In this document: piece after piece, positions 11,573-24,025 of the stretch | How positions within the stretch are numbered: the stretch's first letter is position 1 | Layout of the letters: each line of letters opens with the position of its first letter | Origin: Cricetomys ansorgei | Lineage: Eukaryota > Chordata > Mammalia > Rodentia > Nesomyidae | Assembly (NCBI GenBank): GCA_026225945.1 | Contig: JAMJFZ010001258.1 | Span: 3,858,501-3,922,500, forward strand | DNA: 64,000 nucleotides | Reading direction: 5' to 3' | The notes under the pieces: model-generated | What the model was told of the DNA's origin: nothing | The model's input: only the letters and a program-made list of their open reading frames with translations | Databases searched by the model: none | Position numbers and translations under genes: made by a program

Positions 11573-12000
11573 GCCTGTGTGTGCATATGTGTGTGTATAT
11601 GTGTGTATATATGTGTGTGCATGTGTGTGCATATGTGTGTGTGCATATGTGTGTATATATGTGTGTGCATGTGTGTGTGCATGTGTGTGTGTGCATGTGT
11701 GTGTATATGTGTGTGCATATGTGTGTGTGTATGCATATATGTGTGTGTGCATATGTGTGCGCATGTGTGTGCATATGTGTGTGTGTGTGCATGTGTGTGT
11801 GCATGTGTGTGTGCATGTGTGTTTGCATGTGTGTGTGTATATATGTGTGTGTGCATATGTGTGTGTGCATGTGTGTGTGCATATGTGTGTGCATGTGTGT
11901 GTGCATATGTGTGTATATATGTGTGTGCATGTGTGTGTGCATATGTGTGTATATATGTGTGTGCATGTGTGTGCATGTGTGTGTGCATGTGTGTGTGTTC
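11573..12000. repeat. (TG)n array with TATATG/GCATG interruptions
   Basis: About 430 bp of TG units broken by gcatg, gcatatg and tatatatg. The open frames on both strands (HT or CV rich) are artefacts. Confidence 0.95.
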
Positions 12001-12559
12001 TAAAAGTGACACCAAGCTGTTCAAAGTACCCGTAATATGCAGTGTTGTGTAATATGCAGTGTTGCATGGTTCTCATGTCTCTCCTGACCCCGTTCAGTAT
12101 TTCTGATCTACATCCACAGTCAGGAATATCCTGGGCCCCGGGGAGCTTGTGGGGACCATGGGATAAAGTCAAGTAAGCTCTGTTCCTCAGCATGCTCTGG
12201 AGCACATTCCTGGTGGTGACGAGAGGCTGTGCTGACACAGGATCGGAGTCCTTGCCCTGAGGGGGCTGTGGAATGTGTCCTGGGGGACTGGTAGGTAGGA
12301 GTTCTGTTCCCGCCTCCTCAGGCCGGCTTTCCTGGCTGGTGGCTCTTCTGAGACACAAAGTAGTGACAGGCTCCTGCCGTTCAGCGGGAGGTCGCCGTGC
12401 TGTGGCCTCTGCCCTCCACCCACTGGTCTCCAGAGACACATCCTGTGGCAACATGACTCCTTCAAGAGGACAGCCCTGTCCCAACTTTTATCCTTGCTCA
12501 GGATGGAAACGAGTGGCACCTTCGCCGCTTTCCCGTTCCTTCCTTCCTCTCCCTTTATT

Positions 12560-12765
12560 TCACAAATGTGAGGATGGAATTTAGGGGTTCACAAGGCACT
12601 TACCACTGAGATATCTTTCCAGGCCTTTAAAAAAAAATGAGTTGAACTCTCACTGAATTTCCCAGACTGGCCTTGAACTCGCACTGTAACTCAGGCTGGC
12701 TTTGAACTGTGATCCTCTTGCCTCAGTCTGGGAGCAGGCCACCATCCCTAGGCCCAGCCACAGCC
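12560..12765 (-). repeat. Diverged ID/B1-derived SINE
   Basis: A reversed ID-like head (cttaccactgagatatctttccaggcc), an A-rich run, then a reversed B1-like body (agactggccttgaactcgcac, 'caggctggctttgaactgtgatcctcttgcctcagtctggg'). Confidence 0.65.
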
Positions 12766-13339
12766 AGTTTTGTCTAAATCCTAGAAGAACATGGAGACTG
12801 GGAGATGAGAGGCTTCAGCCCCGTGGACATTTTAGACGGTTTGCTTCCCCCTCTGATTTACAGTTACCCCGTCTCTGCAGGGGCTCTCAGACCATCAGTT
12901 TAATCATTTTCTCTGGGACCGCGGATCTCAAGCCACAGACTGTGACGCCAAGCCTTTCTGCCACATCCTGGCATTAACCCTCACACGGCAGCAGACCCTG
13001 ACAGAGCCTGGCACAGCGGGCTCTTCCTGCACCTGCTCTTCAGATGCCCGTGTCACCTCCCCTGCTTCTCCAGAGACAGCAGGACTCAGATTAAGCCTTT
13101 CTCCTCCAGAGCGTCTCTCCCTTTGGCTGGAGTGGCCTGTGTGTAACCTCTCTCTTTCAGCTTCTCCTGAGGCTATGGAGCCAGCCATGTTTATATTTTT
13201 AGTGCATTATAGTATCAGCCACGGAAAAGGATGCGTAAGTGTGCGAACAGATGAATGAATAAATGCAGAAATCTGAAGAGTTTCCCAGCGTTGAGGCCTG
13301 GAAGCAGCGGAGAGCGGCCCAGTGGCTCCAGATGCAAAG

Positions 13340-13465
13340 CCACAGGTCAGCCGCACTGCCAGCTTCAAAGTCCAGCCCGATTCCCTCCCATTGTGCGGCC
13401 CAGAAAAGCTACTTAATATCTCGGAGCCTCACCTCTGTCATGGGCAAGGTGTGGCTAAAACAACT
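13340..13465 (+). repeat. MIR SINE fragment
   Basis: 'agaaaagctacttaatatctcggagcctcacctctgtcat' fits the MIR core (splice-like 'ttacttaacctctctgagcctcag'). Confidence 0.62.
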
Positions 13466-13884
13466 CCAGGGCAAATAGATCCTGACCCCTCGAAGGACAT
13501 ACAAAGAAAATATTTCTATATTTAGTGGGAGAAAGTGAACCCAAAATAGGAGCAGAAGAAAACGACCCTAGTGATTTGAGTAAGGACAGAAAAGTGGGGA
13601 GAAAGCGTACCCCACCTCACTCTGCGGCCTGTACCCGACGTGCCTTCCTGGTTTCGTTTACTTTAGACTTATTGATTATTGCTTTCCTTTACTCTATTTC
13701 CAGGCTCAGGAATACAGGCAAGTTACTGTTTCCGTGGGGGACTTTCCATGTAATCGCTGGGTTATTTGCATAGATGATGTGCTAACGTGCTTGAAACCTT
13801 CCAGTTGCCTGTACTTGGAAACTAATCTTAGGGCTGGAATTCCGTAAACTCGTGCTTACGTGTGGCCTTTTGTGTGTGACTTCG

Positions 13885-14086
13885 TCTGACTGGATAGTAT
13901 TTTTGAGGTTCATTGGTGCTGTCATATGTGCCATGACTCCATTCTCTCTCCAGGGATGAGTCGTGTTCTACCAGAGAGATGCACCACATTGTATATAGTC
14001 ACCTGCACTGCTTCTACTTTTTGGCTATTACAGACAGTACTTCTGTGAACATTGTGTGTAAGACATTGCATGAACATATGCTTCTA
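13885..14086 (-). mobile_element. Ancient L1M 3' region, left of a B1 insertion
   Basis: Reverse L1M: 'ttttgaggttcattggtgctgtcatatgtgcc', 'tttttggctattacagacagtacttctgtgaac'. It continues after the B1 at 14277. Confidence 0.78.
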
Positions 14087-14087
14087 G

Positions 14088-14125
<38 letters not shown>
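14088..14125. repeat. (TG)n microsatellite
   Basis: About 17 TG units at the junction between the L1M remnant and the reversed B1 tail. Confidence 0.95.
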
Positions 14126-14126
<1 letters not shown>

Positions 14127-14276
14127 GTTTTTTGTTTTGTTTTGAGACACGGTTTTTCTGTGTAGTCCTTCCTATCCTAGAACTCACTCTGTAGACCAAG
14201 CTGGCCTCACAGAGATCCACCTGCCTCTGCCTTCTAAGTGCTAGGATTAAAGGTCTGCACCACCACCACCCGGCTC
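14126..14276 (-). repeat. B1 SINE inside L1M
   Basis: Reverse-strand B1 (tttgagacacggtttttctgtg, 'gtagaccaagctggcctcacagag', 'ctaggattaaaggtctgcacc'). Confidence 0.93.
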
Positions 14277-14440
14277 CAGTTCTCTTGAGTATATATCTAG
14301 CAGTAGCATTGTCGGGGCATATGATAATTCTAAATAATTCTGAATTTTAACAACCTTACAGACTGTTTTCCACAGCATCTGCACTATTTTGACATCTTAC
14401 TGTTCGAGGCAGCTGGTGTCACCACAACGTATTTGTCCGT
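14277..14440 (-). mobile_element. Ancient L1M 3' region, right of the B1 insertion
   Basis: 'cagttctcttgagtatatatctagcagtagcattgtcggggcatatg' and 'cagactgttttccacagcatctgcac' are the L1M sequence following that at 14086. Confidence 0.75.
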
Positions 14441-16585
14441 AACACCCTATGTAAAGGAAGCTGGGGTTTTACCCTGCCACATTATTTAGCCGATTTCTTT
14501 CCTTGCTTTAAATGCCCTCTAGTAGCCCTTAAGAGTTCTTCTCTTGCTGTTTAGAAGTCTCTGCTCATCCAGTTTGATAGCCAGGGATGGCAACCGAAGC
14601 TCATCAGAGAATATAAGACAGGATTCTGACTCACAGTGTCCAAAAAACAAACAAGCAAACAAGCAAAAACCAGCCACAAGGGTTTGCATACAGTCTAAGT
14701 GAGGACTTCTCATGATGTAGCTCGAGACCCCATGGAATAAAGGAAGATCTGGAGAGAGAGGTCCGGTTACTGGGGCTGCTGCCCACACCCAGCCTTCTTC
14801 CTCGCCGTCCGTCCTGACCCAGATAACTTGTAAGGTCATTTTTAACATCACCAAGTATTCTGGCCAGTTCCCAGTTCTGTTTCCTATCAGTCCTGTTCTC
14901 GAAGCGCTAACTTGTGATTCTAGTGTGTCTCTGGACATGTTCGTCTTATCCCTCTCCAGGCCCGACTTGTCCTTCCAGGGGACAGGCACTCTCTGTAATC
15001 AGTTGGTTGGCATCAATCAGTGCGGCAGGGACTGGATCCTGGATAAGTAGCCGCCTGGTTACTGAGGTCACCGCTTAGTCCCGTGTTACCCTCCATGGAA
15101 ATGCCGTGTGATGTTAATGTGTTTAGGGTGGCATCAGCCGAACTTCAGCTGGCCAGTTTTAACTACAAGTTTAAGAAGGATGTGAGCAACGATTTCTAAC
15201 ACATTTTAAAAATAAATTCGTTATCAAAAGCCCAAACAAACAACAAACAAACATGAGACAAAACAACAACAAAAAAAAACCCAGGAGTAATCCTGTTCAA
15301 TTTCTACAAGAAACAGCTGTTGGTGAAGAGACGTCAAGTCCGACCAGTGTGGGAAGCTCTTCTGTAGCTGGGACAACCACCTTCAGCTTGGAACTTTTCT
15401 CTCTCCTGCAGCAAACCTGCAGAGCGTGCTCTCAGTATCTGGTTCAAAGCTCTCTGCCTCCCTTTAGAAATGGGTTAGAAACGCTCCTGTTTGCGGCGCT
15501 GAGAGGCTGGGTTTTTGTCTCTTGGAGCAAACGCTTTGCGCTGTAGACACACAAGACGTAGTGTTTGTTAGCATAACTACTGAATCAATGGCCACTCATT
15601 TCATAGTTTTGCCCAGTTAGCTTTCCTTTATGGAGTTTGTGGCTTAATGCTGCCTTTGCTAATTTTTTTTTATTCTGTGCAGAAATGGAGAGCCAGCAAA
15701 GTGTATTGGTCAATACTCAGGTCTCTTGTATTCAAGAAAGACAAAATACTGTGTATTTCTGATCTCAACCCAAGAAAAAGATTACATTCTAAAGCATTTC
15801 TCTTGCTGTCTGATTTCCTTCCAAGCCCTAATAGACCCAACACGTAGGCAAAGTGTTTCCCATCCTGCTGGGGTTGCAAGAACGAAGGGAAGAAAACTGC
15901 CTTCTGTGGTAGCCCATCCCGAAATGCAGCACTGTGTTTAAGCTTTTTAAGCATCTAAGAGAGCTCGTACATATATAAGCACAATGGAATATCATTATGA
16001 ACGGCTCATCCGCCTAAAGCTTGATAAATGTCATAAGTCTTATCCTCTCCCTAAAACGTAACCATGGGCTGGAAAGACATTTAGGGGCATATTTGTTTAC
16101 CAGACTGTTGGTGGTCCTGACCCCAATTATCTCAGCCAGTAGTGTGCCCATTTACATACGTTAAGGAGGGGGCACAGCCCAGTATGCCTGCTTACAAATT
16201 CCACTATGTTTGCACAATAAAATGACCCAATAAATCATTAATTCACTTGAGAGAAACTAGGTTCTGCTTGGTGAACGTATTTGGTCTCTCCTGGGTATTG
16301 TCTGCTGATCTCTGTTGTCTAACTTGGACACTCCTTGAAAGGGATCAGTGGATCAACACGGGATTTCTTTTTCCCTTTTTCTTTTTCTTTTGCATAAAAA
16401 CACGAATAACTTAGATTGCCTTTTCTTCTAGAAGGCTCTAGATCAGCAGTCTGTGAGAATGTCCCACTCTTCTTTCCATTGGGCTTCCTCTAACACTCAC
16501 CCTTGGAACCTGGGCCCACACTGGGAGCTGTGGTGCCTGCCCCTGATCAGACCTTTATGTCTTAATGTAGATCGCCAGCACTGGC

Positions 16586-16830
16586 CAGTGTGTGTGTGCG
16601 CGCATGTGTGTGTGTGCATGAGTGTGAGTGTGTGTGTGTGCATGAGTGAGTGTGCAGGTGTGTGAGTGTGTGTGTGTGTGCATGCGTGTGTGCAAGCATT
16701 TGTGTGTGTGCATGTGTGTGCATGAGTGCAAGTGTGTGTGAGTGCAAGTGTGTGCAGTGTGTGTGTGCATGAGTGCAAGTGTGTGAGTGTGTGTGTGCAT
16801 GTGTGTGTACATGAGTGTGAGTGTGTGCAC
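16586..16830. repeat. (TG)n array with GCATGAG interruptions
   Basis: TG units with recurring gcatgagtg and gcaagtg blocks, about 245 bp. Confidence 0.95.
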
Positions 16831-17639
16831 CAAGGGTCTGCCTTACCTGTCTGAACAGCTTTGGCTGATGGGGTCCTCAGACACTCTCCTCCCTTGGGTC
16901 AGGACTGCCCACACGGCCTTCGTCCTTCACACTCCGGCACTGCTGGGAATCCGAGGTTAGCACGTGCTTCTCTCTGGGTGGATGTTGTTTTGTTTGTTTG
17001 TTTGTTTGTTTTTCTAATGGATATCTGGAGATTAATAACACCCTTGAAGTCCAAAGTTTAGTCTGGGACTTGCATTAGCTTGCTATATAAGGTTTTGGCA
17101 AAATATTGCATGTCTGCTGTTTAATAACTTGCAAGTTCAGGTCTATCTTCACTCGGAAGTGTTCTATTTAATTTGCTTCTTGTTTTGGAGGGGAGTATAT
17201 GTGTGGGTACGCTTTACATTTTACCTTACATTTTATTGGATTTCTTACGGTATTTAGGACCTTTTCTTCTGAATTCACTGAAGTTATCCGGACTGTCCGC
17301 ACTCAGAGTTTGACATCTTGTTGGCACCCCCTGTGCATTTCTTACGACTGATACTCTCTTGGTCCTCAGCTTCATTTTCAGCTTCTAATCTCTCTTTCCT
17401 GGCTCTCAGTCTTCCGTGCCATCTTCTCACCTGGAGATCCTGTTTGTTTGCTTTGTGCTCTGATTCAGTGCTCTGCACCTTGGCACCCATCCCTTCCCTC
17501 TGGGCACTGCCCTGCTGCCAGAGAGATCGGATCCTGCGGCTCTGTGCTCGGAATCTTCGGTGGCTTTCCAGCGCAGCAGGAAAAGCCAGGGCCTTGAAGT
17601 AACACAGAGCCCTAACCCACCACTTTGCACCTAACTCCC

Positions 17640-17830
17640 CCTTCCCAGGGAAGTCCTGCCTCAGGACATTTGCTCCCTCTGTCCGGGGGTTTCCGCGTCT
17701 GCAGACACTCACGGGCTCCTTCTCTTCCCTCCATATGTTTACTCAAATGGCGACTTCCTGATGCTCCCTCCAGAGTCCCTCTCCCCAACACTGTCCTCCA
17801 GCCTGCCTCTCCTTAAGGCACTTCCTACTC
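17640..17830. repeat. Possible L2 LINE fragment
   Basis: 'tgcctcaggacatttgctccctctgtc' and 'tactcaaatggcgacttcctgatgctccctcc' resemble a common piece of the L2 3' region. Old and diverged. Confidence 0.5.
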
Positions 17831-19140
17831 CTTAGGCACGTACATAACTATTACGTATTTCATCTTGACGCCCACCCATGGTCCCCTCTGTTTCAGGCGC
17901 TCCTGACTCTTCATCAGGCCAAAGCTTCTGTGCAGCCATTTTCACTGTAAGTGGCTGAATTAACCCTGGGTAATTCAGCAAAATGGGAAAGGAAGCAAGA
18001 GAGTCCCTTTTGCTTCTTCCTGCATTCAAGGGGCAGGGCTGGACTGGAGAGGGAGCCGGACCATCGATATGACATACCCTGTCCTCGTTTTCACTGAGAA
18101 GCCTCGGCGTTCTGCGGTCACGGGCGCTGCGGACAGGCCACGGTAATGGGGCGCCCGAGACGAGAGACACACATACCGTACGCATTGTCCCTGTGGCGTG
18201 TGTATTTCCTGTCCCTTTGGACTTCACTTACCAAGTGTAAGTTGAAAGACTGTATTATTACAGCTGTCAGCATGACCGCGCCTTGCACAGGTCACACACC
18301 CAGGAAGCTGGCCCTGTCCCCACTGTGACCTCACCAGTGGGTGTTACTGCCATCCACAGACGCGATTGCTGCATCCCCCAGAGGGAGAATTATGTGCCCA
18401 AGGCCACTGAGCACAGAGTACGTGGAATTCAAGGCCGGCCGGTGTCTGACCAGGCTTCCTGTGTGGCCGTCCTGGCTTAACACAATAGCTGTGGGAGGAG
18501 GCCAGACGGGAGGGTCGGGGCCATTTCTGCGCAGTTGTGTCACCAGTCCTGGACAGATGAGCTTTGTGACTGGCTGTTAACTTCACTGATGCCTCTAGTC
18601 GTCCGCACTGCAGGCTTCCAGTGCAGACTGCGGGTGGCACCGTCCCTCCCAACTCTCCTTCCTGTGGTCGCAGGGGAGTGATGGCGGTGCGTGCTGCTCA
18701 TCTGACTTGGCTTGTCCCTCGGTGATGACTGAGATGACCCAGGGGAGTGAGCAAAAGGCCGCTTTCTGGGAAGGAGCCAGGGCATAACTGGGAAGCTGGG
18801 CCAAGTGAGGGCCAGGGTGGGAAGGGGGGGTTATATCTTGCAAAATTCTGTAACCAGTAAAGAAACTTTTAACTCTTTATGTCAACCACAAAAACAATTT
18901 CCTGAGAATGATTAGACAGAGCTAATGACTGGGCAGCATTGTCAAAGACACATGGGTCAGGGTACCTGCTTCTGCTGCCCATGGAGGCCGTGCCAGCAGG
19001 GGCGCGTTAAGAGGCCTCTACTTAACCCTCCCAGCTCTTGAGGTCTGGCATCAAATGAAGCTTACGTTATCAGGAGAGACATGACTTTATACATACAAGG
19101 CAGGGTGTAGTGGGTTGTCTGTAAGAATACTAAGGAAATT

Positions 19141-19255
19141 GTGTGTGTGTGTGTGTGTGTATGTGTGTGTGTATATATGTGTCTGTGTGTGTATGTGTAT
19201 ATGTGTGTGTGTATATATGTGTGTGTGTGTGTGTGTGTCTCGGGTGTGTGTGTTG
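19141..19255. repeat. (TG)n microsatellite with TATATG units
   Basis: About 115 bp of TG repeats with tatatatg interruptions. Confidence 0.95.
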
Positions 19256-19831
19256 GGTAGTCTGGATAAGGAGAGGCTATCACAACCTCCATAGGATTGA
19301 AGACCCAGTTGCCCAAAGGCAGGTCTGTGCCTTGGACTTGGACCAGCCTGGCGCTGAGCTCGCAGGCCTAACGTGTATCTCATCATCTGTGCTGAGGACT
19401 CATGAGGCGGCGGCTGTGGCCAGGAAGGGTGGCTGGCACACGGTGGGCACTCTGTACGGTGGCAGCATGAGGAGAGGCCACCGAAGAGGCTCTGTGAAAC
19501 TACCTCGCTGCCTGAGTCCCTCGCAGCTCGCTTTCTCTTCAAGGTCACGATCGGTTTGGATCTCAGCAAATGCTTTCAAGCAATTGTTAGATTTATCTTT
19601 TATCTAAGAGACTGAATTTCCTCCTAAGGTTAAAAGAAAATTAAAAGTTGGATTTTCAGTCAGTCTATTTGAATTTTTTAATGAATATTTATTTAGATTT
19701 TTGATGTTTCACACGACAAGCTGTCAACATTTATCCCTGGGTGCTGTATCTGGGTCTGCAATGTGTCTGAGGCACCCATCTTCAAGACTCCAGGTTGGCG
19801 CTGTTGGAAAGCAGAGGAAAGGTTAAAGGTA

Positions 19832-20066
19832 GAGCCTGGAGGGAGGAGCCTAGGGAGATGAACCTAGAGGGAAGAGTCCAGAGGGAGGAGCCCAGAGAGA
19901 GAAGTCTAGAGGGCGGAATCTAGAGGAGCCTAGAGGGAGGAGCCTAGAGGAAGGAGCCCAGAGGGAGGAGCCTAGGGAGAGGAACCTAGAGGGAGGAACC
20001 TAGAGAGAGGAGCCTAGAGGGAGGAGCCTAGAGGAAGGAGTCCAGAGGGAGGCGCATAGAGGGAGG
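19832..20066. repeat. 16-bp G/A-rich minisatellite
   Basis: About 14 imperfect copies of a unit near gaggagcctagaggga, one strand being almost all purine apart from the ct step. It contains repeated ctag steps. Confidence 0.93.
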
Positions 20067-21430
20067 CCTCCTGGTCATGGAGGGTGTACTCTGCAGATAA
20101 TGCCTCTTCTCTGAAGTCACAGCCATGAGATGGGAGACTCTCTGCTCATCATGCATTCCCCACCACAGGTCTGAATGCAACGGGGCCAACTGCCTTTGGA
20201 CCAAAATCTGCTAAAAAAAAAAAACCAAAAACCTTTCCCCCCCATGAGGTATTTATTTTCAGGTGTTTATTACATTAAGGGACCATTGACTAAAGCACTT
20301 AGTATTCCTCAAATATTTCATTTCTACTTAATGACATGACTGTGTGACTGCAGATGCCATAATGTGCAAACTTCTTCCCGAGAGAGCTCCTAATCTCCTG
20401 TAACAATGAGCACTAGAGTCAGTGCGGCAGAGTCACGTCGGAGCTTGGCGGCGGTAACTACCAGGAGAGGGCAGCTTTGCCAGGAAGGCGTTGCAACCCT
20501 ACCTGATAAACCTACCTGTTTTATAGCTGAAGAACCAGGCTTCTACCTAGGAGACATGAAAGAAGAGAATGCTGATAGCAACTTGTCTTTCAAAATGCCC
20601 CTCTGCAAGCCAGTCGGAGCTGTTTCGGCACTCATGAAAGCCTCGTGTGCCTGAAATTATGCCAAAGTCTGCAAGACTCAAAGACTCTTCAACTCTCGTC
20701 ACAGGTTGTAGACGGTGACTGACTTCATGTTTCCTTGCCATCTCTATCCCCAGGGCGTTGTTTATAGTGACCTTTATATAAGCTAATGCCACTGCTTGGC
20801 ATTTCTTGAGTGATAACCTCTTGCTTAGATCCTCTGAGGACCAGAGGGAAACCCTGAAAGCAAGTGTCAAGATCCTTCTTTGAAAATTCAAGGACAAGAG
20901 CTTTACTTAGGCACGGACTGTCGAGACCTAAGAGTTGTCTGCTGCGTACTTGAGAGTTAGCAGGGCCCCAGGAGCCAGACTGGGGGTTTGTAATCACTGC
21001 TTCAGTAAATGTTCACTAAGGCTGTGGTGACTGTGTCACACACCATTATTTTGGCTCAGAGTATAAGGTATATGCTCTGCTTCCCGTTTCCGTGCTCTGG
21101 CTGCCACCAGCGGTGGGATGGAGCACTGGCTCCGTGAGCAGGAAAATTGGCTAGAGCTTTGCTTTTTCCCTGCTCCCAGCTGAACTCTGTTTTTACCATG
21201 AAAACGAATCCATAACATTTGTCCGAAACATGGCTCTCACCTAGGAGCTTCTTCATTTACAACTCTCTCTTCTAGAGCTTTCCTTTTGTTGATACCTTAA
21301 TCCCTGTCCTCTGGAACTGCTCTGAGTGCACTTACTGGACTCTGTGAGGTCTGGAGTTTCTCTTCTTCCTTGCTTCCATGTTGATGCCTTGCCCTTCTTT
21401 CATTTCTGCATACCACATTAGTGTGTCATT

Positions 21431-21761
21431 TGTAGCAGCACACCTACTGTGTAGGCGCACAAGGAGGACACGGAAGCATATTCATAGGTGCAAACCCTGC
21501 CAGACCTCAGCAGAGGGAACCACAGTCTTGGCCAACGCTATACTGCACAGTGGAACCCTGTGCGTCCCAGCTTAGGTGTTTTTATTGATTCAGAACTCCT
21601 TAGGTGTTCTGATAGCACGTGCAGTTCATTAACAATCAAACATCCCCCACAGAAATCCAACACCTGCAGTCAATACAGAACGCCAAGGCCTAGGTAGCCC
21701 TTCCCCCAACAGTACACAAAACAATTATTTTATACATAATTAAAAATAAACTTCCATAACA
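21431..21761 (-). mobile_element. LTR-like repeat, copy A
   Basis: On the - strand it reads from TGTTATGGAAG to about GCTACA, about 331 bp, with an AATAAAAACACC polyadenylation-type motif (complement at about 21578-21586). It matches the + strand at 37610-37942 along its length. Size, TG...CA ends and the internal poly(A) signal suggest a solo retroviral LTR. Family not recognised, and I see no convincing target duplication. No viral coding sequence is present. Confidence 0.6.
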
Positions 21762-23604
21762 GTAAGGATTTCTTTCAGATGTGATTTCATGCACATAGCT
21801 GTTTGCAAATCTTATGCCATTTTCCCATCTTTCTAGCCAGTTGGCTGGGCCGGGGGTCATCAATCACCAAGGGAGCTGGCTGTAGCATAGGCCTCATCCC
21901 CATGGAATCTGAGTCATCAGACAGCAGCGAAGGCTAGGTGTCTGCATTTCAAGCACCTCCAAGGATGTCTGACCCTGAGGGATCTGCAAAACACACGTAG
22001 GGGTGGAAATAAATTATACATCTTCATGTGTATATTGCCTTAGGGTTAGGGTTAGTGCATAGCCCCATTATGGACATGAAGCAATCATCACAGAACCATA
22101 CGAACCCCGGATGAACTGTGCTTCAAAAAATGCTGCATGTATGGTGGGTAACATGGCCCTCTCGTCCCTATCATCAGAGAGATGTTTAAATAAACTAACA
22201 AGCCCAGACACTTCCTGGACATCCAGTCCTATCAGTCTGTAAACATGGGAAATAAACACTGAATACACACTGTTGGAAACAGGTCGTAGGGGGCTTAGAG
22301 ATGCAGCCAGGGACTTCAGAACTCAAGTTTAGAATACAGAAGTAACTTGGACTTGAGATTCTAGCCACACCACCTCCAACGTCAAGCCTCTGTGGCACAG
22401 CGAGCCCCTCAGTGATTCCCCCACCCACCTAAGCTTGTGGTTCCTCCTCCACCTATGGGCAGTCAGCTACTTGACAGCTTCTGCTCCATGACCTCTGCTG
22501 GTGCTGGAAAAGCTCATTTGTGCCCCACCAGTCCTGGCTAGCCCATATCCACCTCCTATCCTGATTTCCCAGCTGGGCCTCAGAACTACCTGCTCCCAGG
22601 TGTCAGCACCTTCCTAATCCCGGCAGGAGTATTTGTGCATCTTCTTTCCGTTCGGTCTGCATGGTGCCTGACATGACCCCAGGCCCCGCTAGCATCTGAA
22701 GTGGGGTTGACAAATGTAAACACAAAGTACAGCAAGAGAAAGAGGCTTGTTCTCCAGGCCTTTTGTTATTGGTGGTGGCGGGTTTGTGTGCGCGTGCATG
22801 TATGTGTGCTTCCCACAGGATTCTGCTAGGAAGGATGCCCAGAAGTGTAAAGATGTTACCTGCCAACCATTTGGTCCGAGGGCCGAGGGCCGTGAAAGGG
22901 TCCTGAATTATGTGCACCTGTGCAGCAGGCTCCGCCCAGGAGCGAGCTCTTCCATGGCGCCGTTTCCAGTGGTAACATTTTTCTCGTAGTAGGCATTTCC
23001 ATTCAGTGACGGATGACTGACTTTTTACCAAGAGCGGTGGGGAAAGGTTATGCAATATGGTCTCCATCCTTTGGTCACGATAGCAATCTTTCTTCATTTT
23101 GTGAGTGGTTGAAAAAGTAGCGGCGGGTCAGTGTGAGGGCTGGAGAGCAGCGGTACACCCCCGGGTCCCTGCTGTACGGTGGTTGCGTCTCATCGAGTGG
23201 AGGAGACTGAGATCGTGAAATCTGAATAAGAACCCTTCCTCTCGAAGGACAGACTTCTCTTTCTCCCTCTCCGTCTCCCCTTGATGTTTGCACAGCTTTT
23301 GTTTTTGCCCACCACCCCCCAGTTTTCATTGTAAACGGCAGATACTTCTGCTCTCTTCTGGTTTTGAAGCATCTGGTCCTGAGGCAAAGTAGACAGAAAA
23401 GAAAAATGGTTTTACTCTCCCACATTCCAAAAATAACTTGAGCAGTAGCCTCTGGTTATCTCGGGTGTGCAGTGGATGCTTTTATCCCAGAGTAGCAGCC
23501 TCTGACTGTTAGGGGGACTTCAGCCACATGACTGGTATTTAGCAGTTAGCTGCTGGTGACTCATTCATGCTGACTGCGTACAGACAAATTCTTTCCATGG
23601 AGAA

Positions 23605-23632
23605 CACTGGTGTGTGTGTGTGTGTGTATGTG
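23605..23632. repeat. Short (TG)n tract
   Basis: About 9 uninterrupted TG units, then tatgtgtc. Confidence 0.85.
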
Positions 23633-23968
23633 TCTGAGCCACTATGTAGTATTTTCCTAAAGAGAAAGTGTCTCTGGAAAGGAACAGACAGCAGCCGGCA
23701 CTCTGCTCCCAGGGCGCCTTTCGTGTGCAGCTTGTCCCCAGAGGTGGACAGGTATGCTCAGAACGTCCAACGAGACCAGCTCAGTAAGTTTCCAAGTAAA
23801 TCTCAGAATTTAAAACTGTCACATGAAGTGAAAAGGGACAGAACTAATGGCGTTTACAGTGTACGGTGCCTCTGAACGTCTGGGCTTGAGGTAGAAACCC
23901 AAAGAACTCACTGTGACATCCAGCAGGGAGGAGGGTAGGGGTGGGGGCAGAGATGCTGTTCCTCAGCT

Positions 23969-24025
23969 CTGTCCATCCATCCATCTGTCCATCCATCCAC
24001 CTGTCCGTCCATCCATCCATCCGGC
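23969..24025. repeat. (CCAT)n / (CCGT)n microsatellite
   Basis: Runs of ccatccat with ctgtccat and ccgtccat variants. Confidence 0.93.

Noticed and set aside
11537..12484. 315-codon frame on the - strand
   Set aside because: Half of it is the (TG)n array; the rest has no recognisable domain.
22038..22056. Short telomere-like ttagggttaggg (also at about 41415-41428)
   Set aside because: Only two units each, which is too short to call an interstitial telomere.
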